Assembly: GCA_944389295.1 (NCBI GenBank)
Contig: CALXLV010000030.1
Location: forward strand, 1 to 64,000
Direction of reading: 5' to 3'
DNA length: 64,000 nt
From: an uncultured Spirochaetaceae bacterium
GTDB taxonomy: Bacteria; Spirochaetota; Spirochaetia; Sphaerochaetales; Sphaerochaetaceae
The notes below the pieces were generated by a model, which did not search any database, had not been told where the DNA came from, and saw nothing but the letters and a program-made list of their open reading frames with translations. How positions within the stretch are numbered: the first letter of the stretch is position 1; the number at the start of each line of letters is the position of its first letter. A program made the translations under genes and the position numbers. Below, piece after piece: positions 17,231-25,390 of the stretch.

Positions 17231-18211
17231 TCAATTGGATGTTTTTAAAGATATCTCTTTCTCAATGAACTTTCTCATGGTGCTGAAATAGTGCAGGGGA
17301 TCTCTCAGATACGCCTCCGCGTGACCCGCATCAGGTATGATGAGTTTCTCTTTCCATCCCTTTGTCTTTGCCTGAAAGCACTCATCGAGCATGCTTGTGC
17401 TGACGAAATGGTCCGAGCCTCCGTGTATGAAGAGCATTGGCAGCTCTGATTTCTTCAGCATCCGCAGGCTTGATGCCTCTTTCGGTGTGTATCCTGCCAA
17501 GAGGCGCGAGAAGAATGAGAAGATGTAGAGAAGGGGAAACGCCGGAAGATGATAGAGCATCTTCAGTTCGTTTTTGAAGATTTCCCATGCGGATGTGTAT
17601 CCGCAGTCCTCGACTGCAGCTTTTACACTGGATGGAAGATTCAGTCCTGATGCCATCATCACTGCAGCGGCTCCCATGGAAACGCCGAAAAGGATTATCT
17701 CCGCTTCGGGATCGCGCTTAGTGATCCACTCGCACCAGAGTTTTATATCATCTTTCTCAAGCCATCCCATTCCTATCCATCTGCCTTCGCTCTTTCCGTG
17801 GGAGCGGCAGTCGGGGATTACCAGGCTGAATCCCCATTCATGGAAGAATACGGAAGAAAGGAGATACATTGCTTTTCTGTCGCATTTATATCCATGGATG
17901 ATAAGGGCATAGCGGTGATTTCCGGAAGGTATGAAATCAGCTTCAAGTCTGAGACCGTCAGAGGATGTGATGGAGACAGTCTCCAATGGTGCGTTCCGGA
18001 AAACCTCATCTGAATACTTCTGCATCTCTTCCGTATTCCTGGCTATTATCCTGCGGCCTTCCGTCTCGGCACTGAGCTTTTCCCTCTCTTCTTTCGGCAC
18101 AAGAGATGCGTCGAGAGAGTCCTTGCGGAGCAGTGCGATCCTGACAAGCACGATTCCTGCCGATGACAGCAGAAGAATAAGCAGGATGAAAATGGCTATT
18201 CCAATCCCCAT
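17231..18211 (-). CDS. Membrane-anchored alpha/beta hydrolase
   Basis: A 326-residue serine hydrolase with one N-terminal membrane segment (GIGIAIFILLILLLSSAGIVL) and a catalytic domain outside or at the membrane. The oxyanion and nucleophile region reads LFGVSMGAAAVMMASG, with IHGYKCDRKAMY before it. The aspartate is in HGGSDHFV and the histidine in PDAGHAEAY. The frame is open further upstream, but that part is antisense to the MBL gene at 18275, so ATG 18211 is used. Related proteins (YqkD/BAAT-type hydrolases) have undefined substrates. It is divergent from the MBL gene. Confidence 0.83.
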   Translation of the reverse strand: MGIGIAIFILLILLLSSAGIVLVRIALLRKDSLDASLVPKEEREKLSAETEGRRIIARNTEEMQKYSDEVFRNAPLETVSITSSDGLRLEADFIPSGNHRYALIIHGYKCDRKAMYLLSSVFFHEWGFSLVIPDCRSHGKSEGRWIGMGWLEKDDIKLWCEWITKRDPEAEIILFGVSMGAAAVMMASGLNLPSSVKAAVEDCGYTSAWEIFKNELKMLYHLPAFPLLYIFSFFSRLLAGYTPKEASSLRMLKKSELPMLFIHGGSDHFVSTSMLDECFQAKTKGWKEKLIIPDAGHAEAYLRDPLHYFSTMRKFIEKEISLKTSN

Positions 18212-18274
18212 ATTGCGATTATATCCGATGCGGGATACTTTGTAAGTGTCATATTGTTTTCCGGAGGCTGGACT

Positions 18275-18916
18275 GTGGATTGTTCTGTTAAGAGCATCAA
18301 ATGCGGATTCGTCAATGCTTTCATAATAAGTTCCGGCAGCGGTGCTGTCCTTGTCGATACAGGTATGGAGGATTGCCGCTATGATGTGTTGAGAGAGGCG
18401 AGGGAGGCAGGCGTTAGGCTGCTGGTTCTTACCCACGGTCACATCGATCATGTGCAGAACGCCGCGTATATTTCCGCGGAGCTGGGGATTCCTGTCGCGA
18501 TGAGCGAAAAGGATGTGAATATCCTCACTGATCCTGAGGCGCAGACCATGACGGCAAGGGATATCATCGGCAAGGGGATTCTGCAGAAGCGCGGCGGTTC
18601 CATTCCTCCGTTCGCTCCCTCCATATTCCTCAGCGAGGGGGATTCTCTTTCCCCGTACGGAATCGATGCTTCCGTTATAGCGCTTCCTGGGCACACAGAC
18701 GGATCAATAGGGCTTGATATTGCAGGCAAGTATCTCATTGTCGGAGATGCCCTCATGAACATGATGCATCCCTCTCTTCCGCATATCTATCATGACAGGG
18801 GTGAGATGATGCGGAGCGCGGAGAGGATCACGGAAATGGGCGGCCGCATTATCCTGTTCGGTCACGGAAAGAGCGCGGAGAACAGAGTGTGGGTGAAGAA
18901 ACAGCCAGCAAAGTGA
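18275..18916 (+). CDS. Metallo-beta-lactamase-fold hydrolase
   Basis: A 213-residue MBL-fold protein. The metal motif THGHIDH gives H54, H56, D58 and H59. Further ligands are in LPGHTDGS, VGDAL and FGHG. GTG 18275 lies 7 bases after GGAGG (18263-18267); a longer frame from TTG 18254 would begin inside that site. The family includes glyoxalase II-type thioesterases and other hydrolases, and the exact substrate cannot be told. It is monocistronic and precedes tRNA-Met. Confidence 0.8.
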   Translation: MDCSVKSIKCGFVNAFIISSGSGAVLVDTGMEDCRYDVLREAREAGVRLLVLTHGHIDHVQNAAYISAELGIPVAMSEKDVNILTDPEAQTMTARDIIGKGILQKRGGSIPPFAPSIFLSEGDSLSPYGIDASVIALPGHTDGSIGLDIAGKYLIVGDALMNMMHPSLPHIYHDRGEMMRSAERITEMGGRIILFGHGKSAENRVWVKKQPAK

Positions 18917-19009
18917 TGCATCCGCATTTGTTTCTTTAAAGGACAGAAGGCGTGCAGGGAAGCGTACGGAGATATCCCTGATTTTGAGGAAAAATAAGTC
19001 ATTTTACTC

Positions 19010-19038
19010 TTGATGCAATCCTTCAAGTCTGGTAAATT
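19010..19038 (+). promoter_or_regulatory. Promoter of tRNA-Met
   Basis: TTGATG (19010-19015) and TAAATT (19033-19038) are separated by 17 bp, ending 25 bp before the tRNA. Confidence 0.55.
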
Positions 19039-19063
19039 CACATCGTTGCAGGAATGCAGCAAT

Positions 19064-19136
19064 GGCGAGATAGCTCAGTTGGTAGAGCAAGCGGCTCATA
19101 TCCGCTCGGTCAGGGGTCCGAGTCCCTTTCTCGCTA
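19064..19136 (+). tRNA. tRNA-Met(CAT), probably elongator
   Basis: A 73-nt tRNA fold: acceptor GGCGAGA with TCTCGCT, D arm GCTCAGTTGGTAGAGC, anticodon stem AGCGG/CCGCT with loop CTCATAT (anticodon CAT), and a T arm with loop TCCGAGT. The first pair is G-T in DNA terms. CCA is not encoded. The body resembles elongator Met; a lysidine-modified tRNA-Ile(CAT) cannot be fully excluded. Confidence 0.9.
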
Positions 19137-19138
19137 GA

Positions 19139-19167
19139 GTCCCGGTGAGAACCGGGATTTTCTTTTT
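19139..19167 (+). terminator. Terminator after tRNA-Met
   Basis: TCCCGGT (19140-19146) pairs with ACCGGGA (19151-19157), followed by TTTTCTTTTTC. Confidence 0.85.
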
Positions 19168-19213
19168 CAATGACAGAGGGCCGTCCTCTGACAGCCCTTT
19201 GTTCTTTCTGGTC

Positions 19214-19975
19214 TCATCCTCCGATTCTATTTTTAAGAATTCCCAGCCCCTCGATCTCTATTTCCACTGTGTCGCCCTTCTGCATCCCTGATATTCCTCC
19301 CGGAGTTCCGGTTGATATCACATCGCCGGGCAGCAGCGTCATTACATTCGAGAGATATGAGATGAGATAGGGAATCGTGAAGATGAGGTTTGAGGTGCGC
19401 GATTCCTGCTTCGTCACCCCGTTCACGCGGCTTGTGATATAGAGATCGCTTCCGTCTATTTCGTCAGAGATATACGGACCGAGCGGAAGGAAGGTGTCAA
19501 AGCTCTTCGCTATTGTCCACTGTCCGTTCTTCGGCTGCAGATCGCGCGCTGTGACATCGTTCGCGATTGTGTATCCAAGGACGTAATCCAGAGCATCCTT
19601 CTCGCTTGCCATATGGCACTCCCTGCCGATCACCACAGCAAGCTCTGCCTCATAGTCCAGTCTGTGACACATTGCCGGATAGATTATATCATCGCCGTAT
19701 CCCGCCGCTGCGGTTGACGGCTTCATGAATACGACGGGCGTCTCAGGAATCGGCAGGCCGAACTCCTCCGCATGATCGCGGTAGTTGAGCCCAATGCAGA
19801 CAGCCTTGGAGAAGGGGACCGGTGCAAGATAGCTAGCTGATTCAGCCTCTATAAACTCTCCAGTTCCTTCTGCTTTTCCGTCAAAAGGCGTTCCATTAAT
19901 GAGCTCTATCATTCCATCCCGGAGAATGCCGTATGCAGCGCTTCCTCCGGCTTTCCTTATCCTCACATATTTCAT
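19214..19975 (-). CDS. Fumarylacetoacetate hydrolase (FAH)-family protein
   Basis: A 253-residue FAH-fold protein. The substrate entry motif IGLNYRDHAEEF is near residue 62, the metal ligands lie in LDYEAELAVVIGRE near residue 107, and GYTIANDVTARDLQ near residue 135 is strongly conserved. The C-terminal GDVISTGTPGGI completes the signature. Family members hydrolyse or decarboxylate fumarylpyruvate, acylpyruvates or oxaloacetate; the substrate here is unknown. Its AGGAGGAGG ribosome site lies in the end of the GNAT gene, only 1 bp upstream, so the two are translated together. Confidence 0.88.
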   Translation of the reverse strand: MKYVRIRKAGGSAAYGILRDGMIELINGTPFDGKAEGTGEFIEAESASYLAPVPFSKAVCIGLNYRDHAEEFGLPIPETPVVFMKPSTAAAGYGDDIIYPAMCHRLDYEAELAVVIGRECHMASEKDALDYVLGYTIANDVTARDLQPKNGQWTIAKSFDTFLPLGPYISDEIDGSDLYITSRVNGVTKQESRTSNLIFTIPYLISYLSNVMTLLPGDVISTGTPGGISGMQKGDTVEIEIEGLGILKNRIGG

Positions 19976-19976
19976 C

Positions 19977-20783
19977 TTATTTCCTCCTCCTTATGTATAT
20001 CCATTTTCCGATATCCCTGAAACCGAGCGACCTGTAGATTCTTCCCGCTTCATCTCCGGTGTACCAGAGCGACAGCCTTTTCATGTCATTCTCTCTGAAT
20101 GATATATCCATAAGCGCTGAAACAACAGAGGCGGCAAAGCCTTTCCCTCTCCATTCCGGAAGTGTTGCCACCGCTGAGATCATTGCGTTCGGATGGTCAT
20201 AGTTGCTTATGTACGCGCCCGATACCGCTTCATTTCCCATGAATACCGCGGCGGCTGAGAATGGGGACGGCCTTGAGCTGAATGAGGAGGCGTTATGTTC
20301 ATCATCCTCTTCATGGAATGAATCTCCCATCTCCGGAATCCTTCTGTAAAGACGGAAGAGTGAGAGAAAATCATCGTGAGTTCTTAGAATTTTCGGCACT
20401 TCTCTGCAGTTTTCTCTCCGCTGTGATGAAAAGAAATCATCCGGTGTGATGGTCATCATGTGCCGCTCTTCAGCTGTGCTGCAGCGGATCAGCGGGATGA
20501 TTGCTGTCATTGTGTTCTCGGGGGCTATCATCGCATCTGCATCCAGAGTGCGTATGAAAACAGCCTCATCTTCCGAAGGTGTCCATCCGTCCTCTGCAAG
20601 GAGAACCGCCGATGCGGGGAAGCAGACGGCATGCAGCCTGCCGCTGCTGCGGATTGTAATTACAGAATCAGAGCTGTATGCCTTCAGATTATTTATGAAA
20701 AAGACAGCTCGCTCTCCCTTCTCTTTCTCAAGCCGGGAGGCAAGCATGTGCGCCTCTCTTTCACTGAGCTTTCGCATTTCCAT
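19977..20783 (-). CDS. GNAT-family acetyltransferase
   Basis: A protein of about 268 residues whose last 110 residues form a GNAT domain. The acetyl-CoA motif appears as ISAVATLPEWRGKGFAASVV, followed by LSLWYTGDEAGRIYRSLGF. The N-terminal half is unassigned. The open frame extends upstream within hflC on another frame and looks non-coding there. ATG 20783 (or 20777) overlaps the hflC end by 23 bp, suggesting translational coupling, though no strong ribosome site is visible. The target amine is unknown. Confidence 0.7.
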   Translation of the reverse strand: MEMRKLSEREAHMLASRLEKEKGERAVFFINNLKAYSSDSVITIRSSGRLHAVCFPASAVLLAEDGWTPSEDEAVFIRTLDADAMIAPENTMTAIIPLIRCSTAEERHMMTITPDDFFSSQRRENCREVPKILRTHDDFLSLFRLYRRIPEMGDSFHEEDDEHNASSFSSRPSPFSAAAVFMGNEAVSGAYISNYDHPNAMISAVATLPEWRGKGFAASVVSALMDISFRENDMKRLSLWYTGDEAGRIYRSLGFRDIGKWIYIRRRK

Positions 20784-21759
20784 GGGGAGTGTAGAGATAG
20801 CTGAAATAGTCCATATCGGTAGAGAGCGTCTTGTCCAGCGACGGCAGTGTTGTCCTGTAGCTTTCAAGCGTCGTCCAAAGCCTGAAGAAATCGGGGTTCC
20901 TGCTGTAGACGGAACTGTATATTCCCGCAGCTGCTGCATCGGCCTCACCCTTGATCTTCTCGCTTTCAGCATACGCTTCGGAGAGTATTGTTTTTCTGTC
21001 GTTCTCAGTGCGTCCCTGCCATGAGAGGAGCTGTCCGCGTCCATATGATCGGTATGCTTCGGCAATCTGGCTTCTCTCCTTGATCATCCTCGCATATACG
21101 GATGCAGTCAGATCATCGGAGTAGCGTATCTGCCTGATGATTATATCCTCAAGTTCGATGCCGTAGCTCAGTGTGAGCGGGGCCGCCTCGCTGAGCATCA
21201 TATCCGAAAGCCCTTCGCGGCCTATCCTGATCTCATCCTGTCTTGCGATCGTGTCAGTGAGAGAGCGCAGAGTCTCTGCATCCTCGGGGTCCTCAACATC
21301 CCCGTTGATCTCCTCCCTGTATTCGATCGTGTTTATCCTGTTTGTGGAACGCACTGCCTCGTTGAGATAGTTCTCCGAGATGACTGTCCTTATGGTTGAG
21401 TCAAGGACATCGTTGAGGCGGGCAAGTCCGCCCTCCACTGTCTTTACCGACATGTAGAAGAGGGAAGGATCGGCAATTCTCCAGCGTGCGGTCGCATCCA
21501 CCCATATGAACTGGTTCTCCTTTGTCGGAATACGCTGGGCATCTCCGTCCCATGAGAGAAGTGTCGACGGATATTTCGTCACATCATCTACAAGGGGCAG
21601 CTTCAGCTTGAGTCCGGCTTCCGTCTCCGATCCCACAATGCGTCCGAAACGCGTTATCACAGCCTGCTCTCCCTCCGAGACCATGTAGAACGGCCCCAGG
21701 AGGAGAAAGATGACGGCGAGTATTATAATGACGGCAAGTATCGTCCAGAACTTCTTCAT
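20761..21759 (-). CDS. hflC: HflC, SPFH-domain regulator of membrane protease FtsH
   Basis: A 332-residue SPFH/band 7 protein. An N-terminal membrane anchor (FWTILAVIIILAVIFLLLGP) is followed by the stomatin-like domain (EGEQAVITRFGRIVG onward) and a helical region with IAEAYRSYGRGQ and AESEKIKGEADAAAAGIY near residues 245-280. With HflK it forms a large periplasm-facing assembly around FtsH and modulates its proteolysis. The gene overlaps hflK by 4 bp (ATGA). Confidence 0.93.
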   Translation of the reverse strand: MKKFWTILAVIIILAVIFLLLGPFYMVSEGEQAVITRFGRIVGSETEAGLKLKLPLVDDVTKYPSTLLSWDGDAQRIPTKENQFIWVDATARWRIADPSLFYMSVKTVEGGLARLNDVLDSTIRTVISENYLNEAVRSTNRINTIEYREEINGDVEDPEDAETLRSLTDTIARQDEIRIGREGLSDMMLSEAAPLTLSYGIELEDIIIRQIRYSDDLTASVYARMIKERSQIAEAYRSYGRGQLLSWQGRTENDRKTILSEAYAESEKIKGEADAAAAGIYSSVYSRNPDFFRLWTTLESYRTTLPSLDKTLSTDMDYFSYLYTPHGNAKAQ

Positions 21760-22703
21760 ACCGAACCTCCCACATTCCTCACGGGGAGGAAGTTATCCAG
21801 TGATGAGTCTATCAGCACCGTGCGGCCCTCTCCTGAAGAGAGCACATCGGAAAGAGTCTCTATGTAGAGCCTCTCTGCGGTTGTCTCGGCATCCTTCTCA
21901 TACTCCTGCAGAACGGATGCGAAGCGGGCGGTATCGCCCTCGGCCCTGTTTACTCTGTCCGCGGCATATCCATGGGCCTCCGCAATCATCTTCTCAGCCT
22001 CACCGCGGGCTGCGGGAATTTCCTGATTGTAATACTGTTTTCCCTCGTTGATCAGGCTGTTCATGTCCTGTATTGCTTTGTTCACATCCTCGAAGGCATC
22101 CTGAACATCCCCCTCAGGAGGCATTATGTTCTGCAGCTTGACCGCGACGATCTCTATACCGAAGCCGTATCTGTCGAATATCTCCTGCATGTCGCGCTGG
22201 GCATCGGCTTCGATAGAGGTTCTTTCGCTGGTCATCACAGCGAGGATCGGGAGGTCGCCGACAAGCTGGTTCATCACCGACTGCGATATATCCCTGATCG
22301 TCGTCTCCTTGTCGCGCACGGAGAAGAGGTATGCTCTGGGATCATTTATCCTGTACTGTACTATCCATTCGACATCGACTATGTTGAGGTCTCCCGTGAG
22401 CATCATCGATTCGTCAGGATCGGGGAAGGCTCCGGTGAGCGCTGTTCCTGTGGCATCCGTCGGGCGGTATCCGAATGTAAGCGTCTGAACGACCGCAGTT
22501 TCGACATTGATATTCCTCTCTATGCCGAGCGGCAGTTTCATCTGCAGTCCCGGCCCTACGGTGCGGACATATTTCCCGAACCTCAGCACAACGGCGTTCT
22601 CTGTCTGATCGACGGAGAAGAAGGAGGTCATAAGGACGGCAAGAACCAGCAGTATGACCACTGCCGAAACGGCGAGCTTCGGCGAAAGGGAAGGTAATCT
22701 CAC
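21756..22703 (-). CDS. hflK: HflK, SPFH-domain regulator of membrane protease FtsH
   Basis: A 315-residue SPFH protein, first gene of the hflK-hflC unit. The N-terminal membrane segment LAVSAVVILLVLAVLMTSFFSV is followed by DQTENAVVLRFGKYVRTVGPGLQMKLP, the hallmark start of HflK/stomatin domains. The EIVAVKLQNIMPPEGDVQDAFEDV stretch near residue 195 is typical of HflK. The C-terminus ends IDSSLDNFLPVRN. The glycine-rich N-terminal tail of enterobacterial HflK is missing, making it shorter. Divergent from metG. Confidence 0.93.
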   Translation of the reverse strand: MRLPSLSPKLAVSAVVILLVLAVLMTSFFSVDQTENAVVLRFGKYVRTVGPGLQMKLPLGIERNINVETAVVQTLTFGYRPTDATGTALTGAFPDPDESMMLTGDLNIVDVEWIVQYRINDPRAYLFSVRDKETTIRDISQSVMNQLVGDLPILAVMTSERTSIEADAQRDMQEIFDRYGFGIEIVAVKLQNIMPPEGDVQDAFEDVNKAIQDMNSLINEGKQYYNQEIPAARGEAEKMIAEAHGYAADRVNRAEGDTARFASVLQEYEKDAETTAERLYIETLSDVLSSGEGRTVLIDSSLDNFLPVRNVGGSV

Positions 22704-22870
22704 ATTTCACTCCTTACACCGGATAATAATATTGAAGAGCCTTGTACGGCTAGGAGGCGGAATGTTCTCTCTCTTTCTCCGGTGAAAACAAGCTGCGGCA
22801 GGGGCATCAATAGCCTTGAATTACGGGGGTAGGGTTGTTTCGCATCCGCGCGATGGATATACTCAGGGTT

Positions 22871-25102
22871 ATGAAAAAAAGACTTATAACCTCAGCATTG
22901 CCATATGTGAACAACATCCCGCATCTGGGTAATCTGATGCAGGTTCTCTCCGCTGATGTTTTCGCGCGTTTCTGCCGTTCACGCGGCTATGAGACGATGT
23001 ATATCTGCGGAACCGATGAATACGGTACGGCAAGCGAGACGAGGGCTCTGCAGGAGGGAGTCACTCCCCGTGAGCTCTGCGACCGCTACCATAAGATACA
23101 TAAAGCCATATATGACTGGTTCAACATCTCCTTCGATTATTTCGGACGCACCAGCACTCCGCTGCAGACAGAGATAGTCCAGCACATCTTCTCCGAGTGC
23201 GATAAGCACGGATATATAACGGAGAAGGAGACGGAGCAGCTCTACTGTCCTCACTGCGGCCGCTTCCTTGCTGACAGGTTCGTCTCAGGAACCTGTCCTC
23301 ACTGCGGTTACGAGGGTGCGAGGGGAGACCAGTGCGAGAAGTGCGGAACCCTTCTCGATCCGACGGAGCTGATCGATCCAAAGTGCTCAGTCTGCGGCTC
23401 CACTCCTGTGCTGAAAAAGACGAAGAACCTCTATATTGATCTTCCCAAGCTCCTGCCTGTGTTCAAGAAGTGGATGGACAAGGCATCCGTCGACGGTTTC
23501 TGGGCAAAGAATGCCGTGCAGATCACTGCATCATGGCTCCGCGACGGACTGCAGGAGAGGTGCATAACCCGTGACCTCAAATGGGGAATCCCTGTAAACA
23601 AGCCGGGCTATGAGAACAAGGTCTTCTACGTCTGGTTCGATGCTCCGATAGGCTATATCTCCATCACAGCGAACAAGACGGAGAACTGGGAATACTGGTG
23701 GAGGGACCCCGAGAATACAGAGCTCTTCCAGTTCATCGGAAAGGACAACATACCGTTCCATACGGTTGTATTCCCATGCTCGCTTCTTGCAACAGGCGAG
23801 AAGTGGACGATGCTCTACCATATGTCCTCTACCGAGTATCTGAACTACGAGGGCGGCAAGTTCTCGAAGAGCAAGGGAATAGGAATCTTCGGCAACGATG
23901 TTGAGGAGACGGGAATTCCGGCGGATGCCTGGCGCTTCTATATGTTCTACAACAGACCTGAGAAGTCGGATTTCACCTTCACTTGGGCTGATTTCCAGGA
24001 GAAGATCAACAAGGAGCTCATAGGCAACCTCTCCAATCTTGTGAACCGCACGCTGACATTTGTCGGAAGGTTCTATGACGGTGATCTCGGAGATGGAGAG
24101 CTTGACGAGGAGATCGTGAAGGCTGCCAGAGAGAAGGAGGAGGCCATCACCGCCGCCCTTGAAAGGGCTGACGAGAGGGATGCCATCCGCGCCATATTCG
24201 AGCTTTCCGATATCGGCAACAAGGCTTTCCAGGACGGGGAGCCGTGGAAGGTGAGGAAGGAGAATCCGGAGAAGGCCGGAAAGCTGCTGAGGACGCTTCT
24301 CTATCTCATACGCGACCTTGCCGTCATGATAACGCCCTATATGCCCGCTACGGGAGAGAAGATACTCTCCTTCATCTCCTCTGAAGGTTCTGACTGGAAG
24401 AGCGTGGGCAGTTTCTCAGGCAGAGTGAAGGTCACATCGGCCGAGCTGCTTTTCCAGAAACTTGAGGATGAGAGGATTGCTGAGCTCAGGGAGCGCTATT
24501 CTGGTTCACAGGCTGAGAGAATGGAGAGAGAGAAGGAAGAGACTTCTCCGAAGGAAGGAAACAAAATGGAAGAGAAAAAGACGGAAGAGAGTGAGAGCAT
24601 TGCCTCACAGTTCGCGCGCAAGGTGATTTTGAAGGTCTCAAAGATAGTCAAGGTTGAGAAGCACCCCGGCGGTGACAAGCTCTATATCCTCACGCTTGAC
24701 TGCGGAGAGGAAGAGCCGAGAGTCATCGTCTCTTCGATCGTCCCGTTCTACAGGGAGGACGAGCTCCTGGGTCATAACATCGTGCTTGTCTCAAATCTCA
24801 AGCCGGCCAATTTCAGGGGAGTGAAGAGCCGCGGCATGCTTCTTGCGGCTTCCGATCCGACTGCCGAGGACCCTCATTCGACATGCGAGGTTATCTTTGC
24901 CGATGATATCGAGCCGGGAACCATCCTCAAGGCTGAGGATGAGGGAGAGGTGGAGAAGGTCACCACATACATCAAGCCCGATCACTTCTTCGCGCTTCCG
25001 ATGAAAACTATAGATGGTTATGTCACGGTGGACGGAAAGAAGCTCGGCCACAACGGCACTTTCCTCCGTGTCTCGAAGTACGTCAACGGAAACGTCGGCT
25101 GA
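22871..25102 (+). CDS. metG: Methionyl-tRNA synthetase with C-terminal tRNA-binding domain
   Basis: A 743-residue class I synthetase. The HIGH-equivalent motif is HLGN in MKKRLITSALPYVNNIPHLGN (residues about 18-21). Four CxxC pairs between about residues 125 and 180 form the zinc knuckle region, and FSKSKG near residue 345 is the KMSKS loop. After the helical anticodon domain, a charged linker leads to an OB-fold tRNA-binding domain (from about 590, VSKIVKVEKHPGGDKLYILTLDCG). ATG 22871 is chosen because homology begins there; ATG 22853 is an alternative. An internal ATG at 24566 has its own ribosome-like site (see findings). Confidence 0.95.
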   Translation: MKKRLITSALPYVNNIPHLGNLMQVLSADVFARFCRSRGYETMYICGTDEYGTASETRALQEGVTPRELCDRYHKIHKAIYDWFNISFDYFGRTSTPLQTEIVQHIFSECDKHGYITEKETEQLYCPHCGRFLADRFVSGTCPHCGYEGARGDQCEKCGTLLDPTELIDPKCSVCGSTPVLKKTKNLYIDLPKLLPVFKKWMDKASVDGFWAKNAVQITASWLRDGLQERCITRDLKWGIPVNKPGYENKVFYVWFDAPIGYISITANKTENWEYWWRDPENTELFQFIGKDNIPFHTVVFPCSLLATGEKWTMLYHMSSTEYLNYEGGKFSKSKGIGIFGNDVEETGIPADAWRFYMFYNRPEKSDFTFTWADFQEKINKELIGNLSNLVNRTLTFVGRFYDGDLGDGELDEEIVKAAREKEEAITAALERADERDAIRAIFELSDIGNKAFQDGEPWKVRKENPEKAGKLLRTLLYLIRDLAVMITPYMPATGEKILSFISSEGSDWKSVGSFSGRVKVTSAELLFQKLEDERIAELRERYSGSQAERMEREKEETSPKEGNKMEEKKTEESESIASQFARKVILKVSKIVKVEKHPGGDKLYILTLDCGEEEPRVIVSSIVPFYREDELLGHNIVLVSNLKPANFRGVKSRGMLLAASDPTAEDPHSTCEVIFADDIEPGTILKAEDEGEVEKVTTYIKPDHFFALPMKTIDGYVTVDGKKLGHNGTFLRVSKYVNGNVG

Positions 25103-25114
25103 TAAGGGGAGAAT

Positions 25115-25366
25115 ATGGAACTCGACAGAGATTCGGTTCATATAAGGCTTCTGAAGGTGGCGGGGCAGGTCTCCGCCATCGACAGGATGATCGCGGAAGG
25201 CGACAGCGCCGAGAGAATACTGGTGCAGATCAACGCGGCGAAGTCCGCGCTGCACAAAGTGGCGCTCTTTGTGGCAGAAGATGCCGTCTCGTCCCTGCTC
25301 GGACAGGATGAGGAGAAGAGCGGAGAGGCCGCCGTCGTTCTGGAGCGTTTCTCATCGCTGCTCTGA
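25115..25366 (+). CDS. CsoR/FrmR-family protein lacking all cysteines
   Basis: An 83-residue all-helical protein matching the CsoR/RcnR/FrmR family by its opening HIRLLKVAGQVSAIDRMI, central VQINAAKSALHKVALFVAEDAV, and length. Family members are tetrameric repressors that sense copper, nickel, persulfide or formaldehyde through a conserved Cys and a His-Cys pair. Here there is no cysteine at all; the usual first Cys position is the serine of EGDSAERI, though the helix-2 histidine remains. It is 12 bp after metG and likely co-transcribed. Ligand and DNA site are unknown. Confidence 0.75.
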   Translation: MELDRDSVHIRLLKVAGQVSAIDRMIAEGDSAERILVQINAAKSALHKVALFVAEDAVSSLLGQDEEKSGEAAVVLERFSSLL

Positions 25367-25390
25367 TAGTGCCTTAAAAGAAGCTGAGGC

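Noticed and set aside
18212-18694. Upstream extension of the hydrolase reading frame on the minus strand
   Set aside because: It is antisense to the MBL-fold gene, which has all catalytic motifs; the hydrolase has a normal membrane-anchor start at 18211.
20784-21065. N-terminal extension of the GNAT frame
   Set aside because: It lies within hflC in another frame; the residues there are low-quality, arginine-rich shadow sequence.
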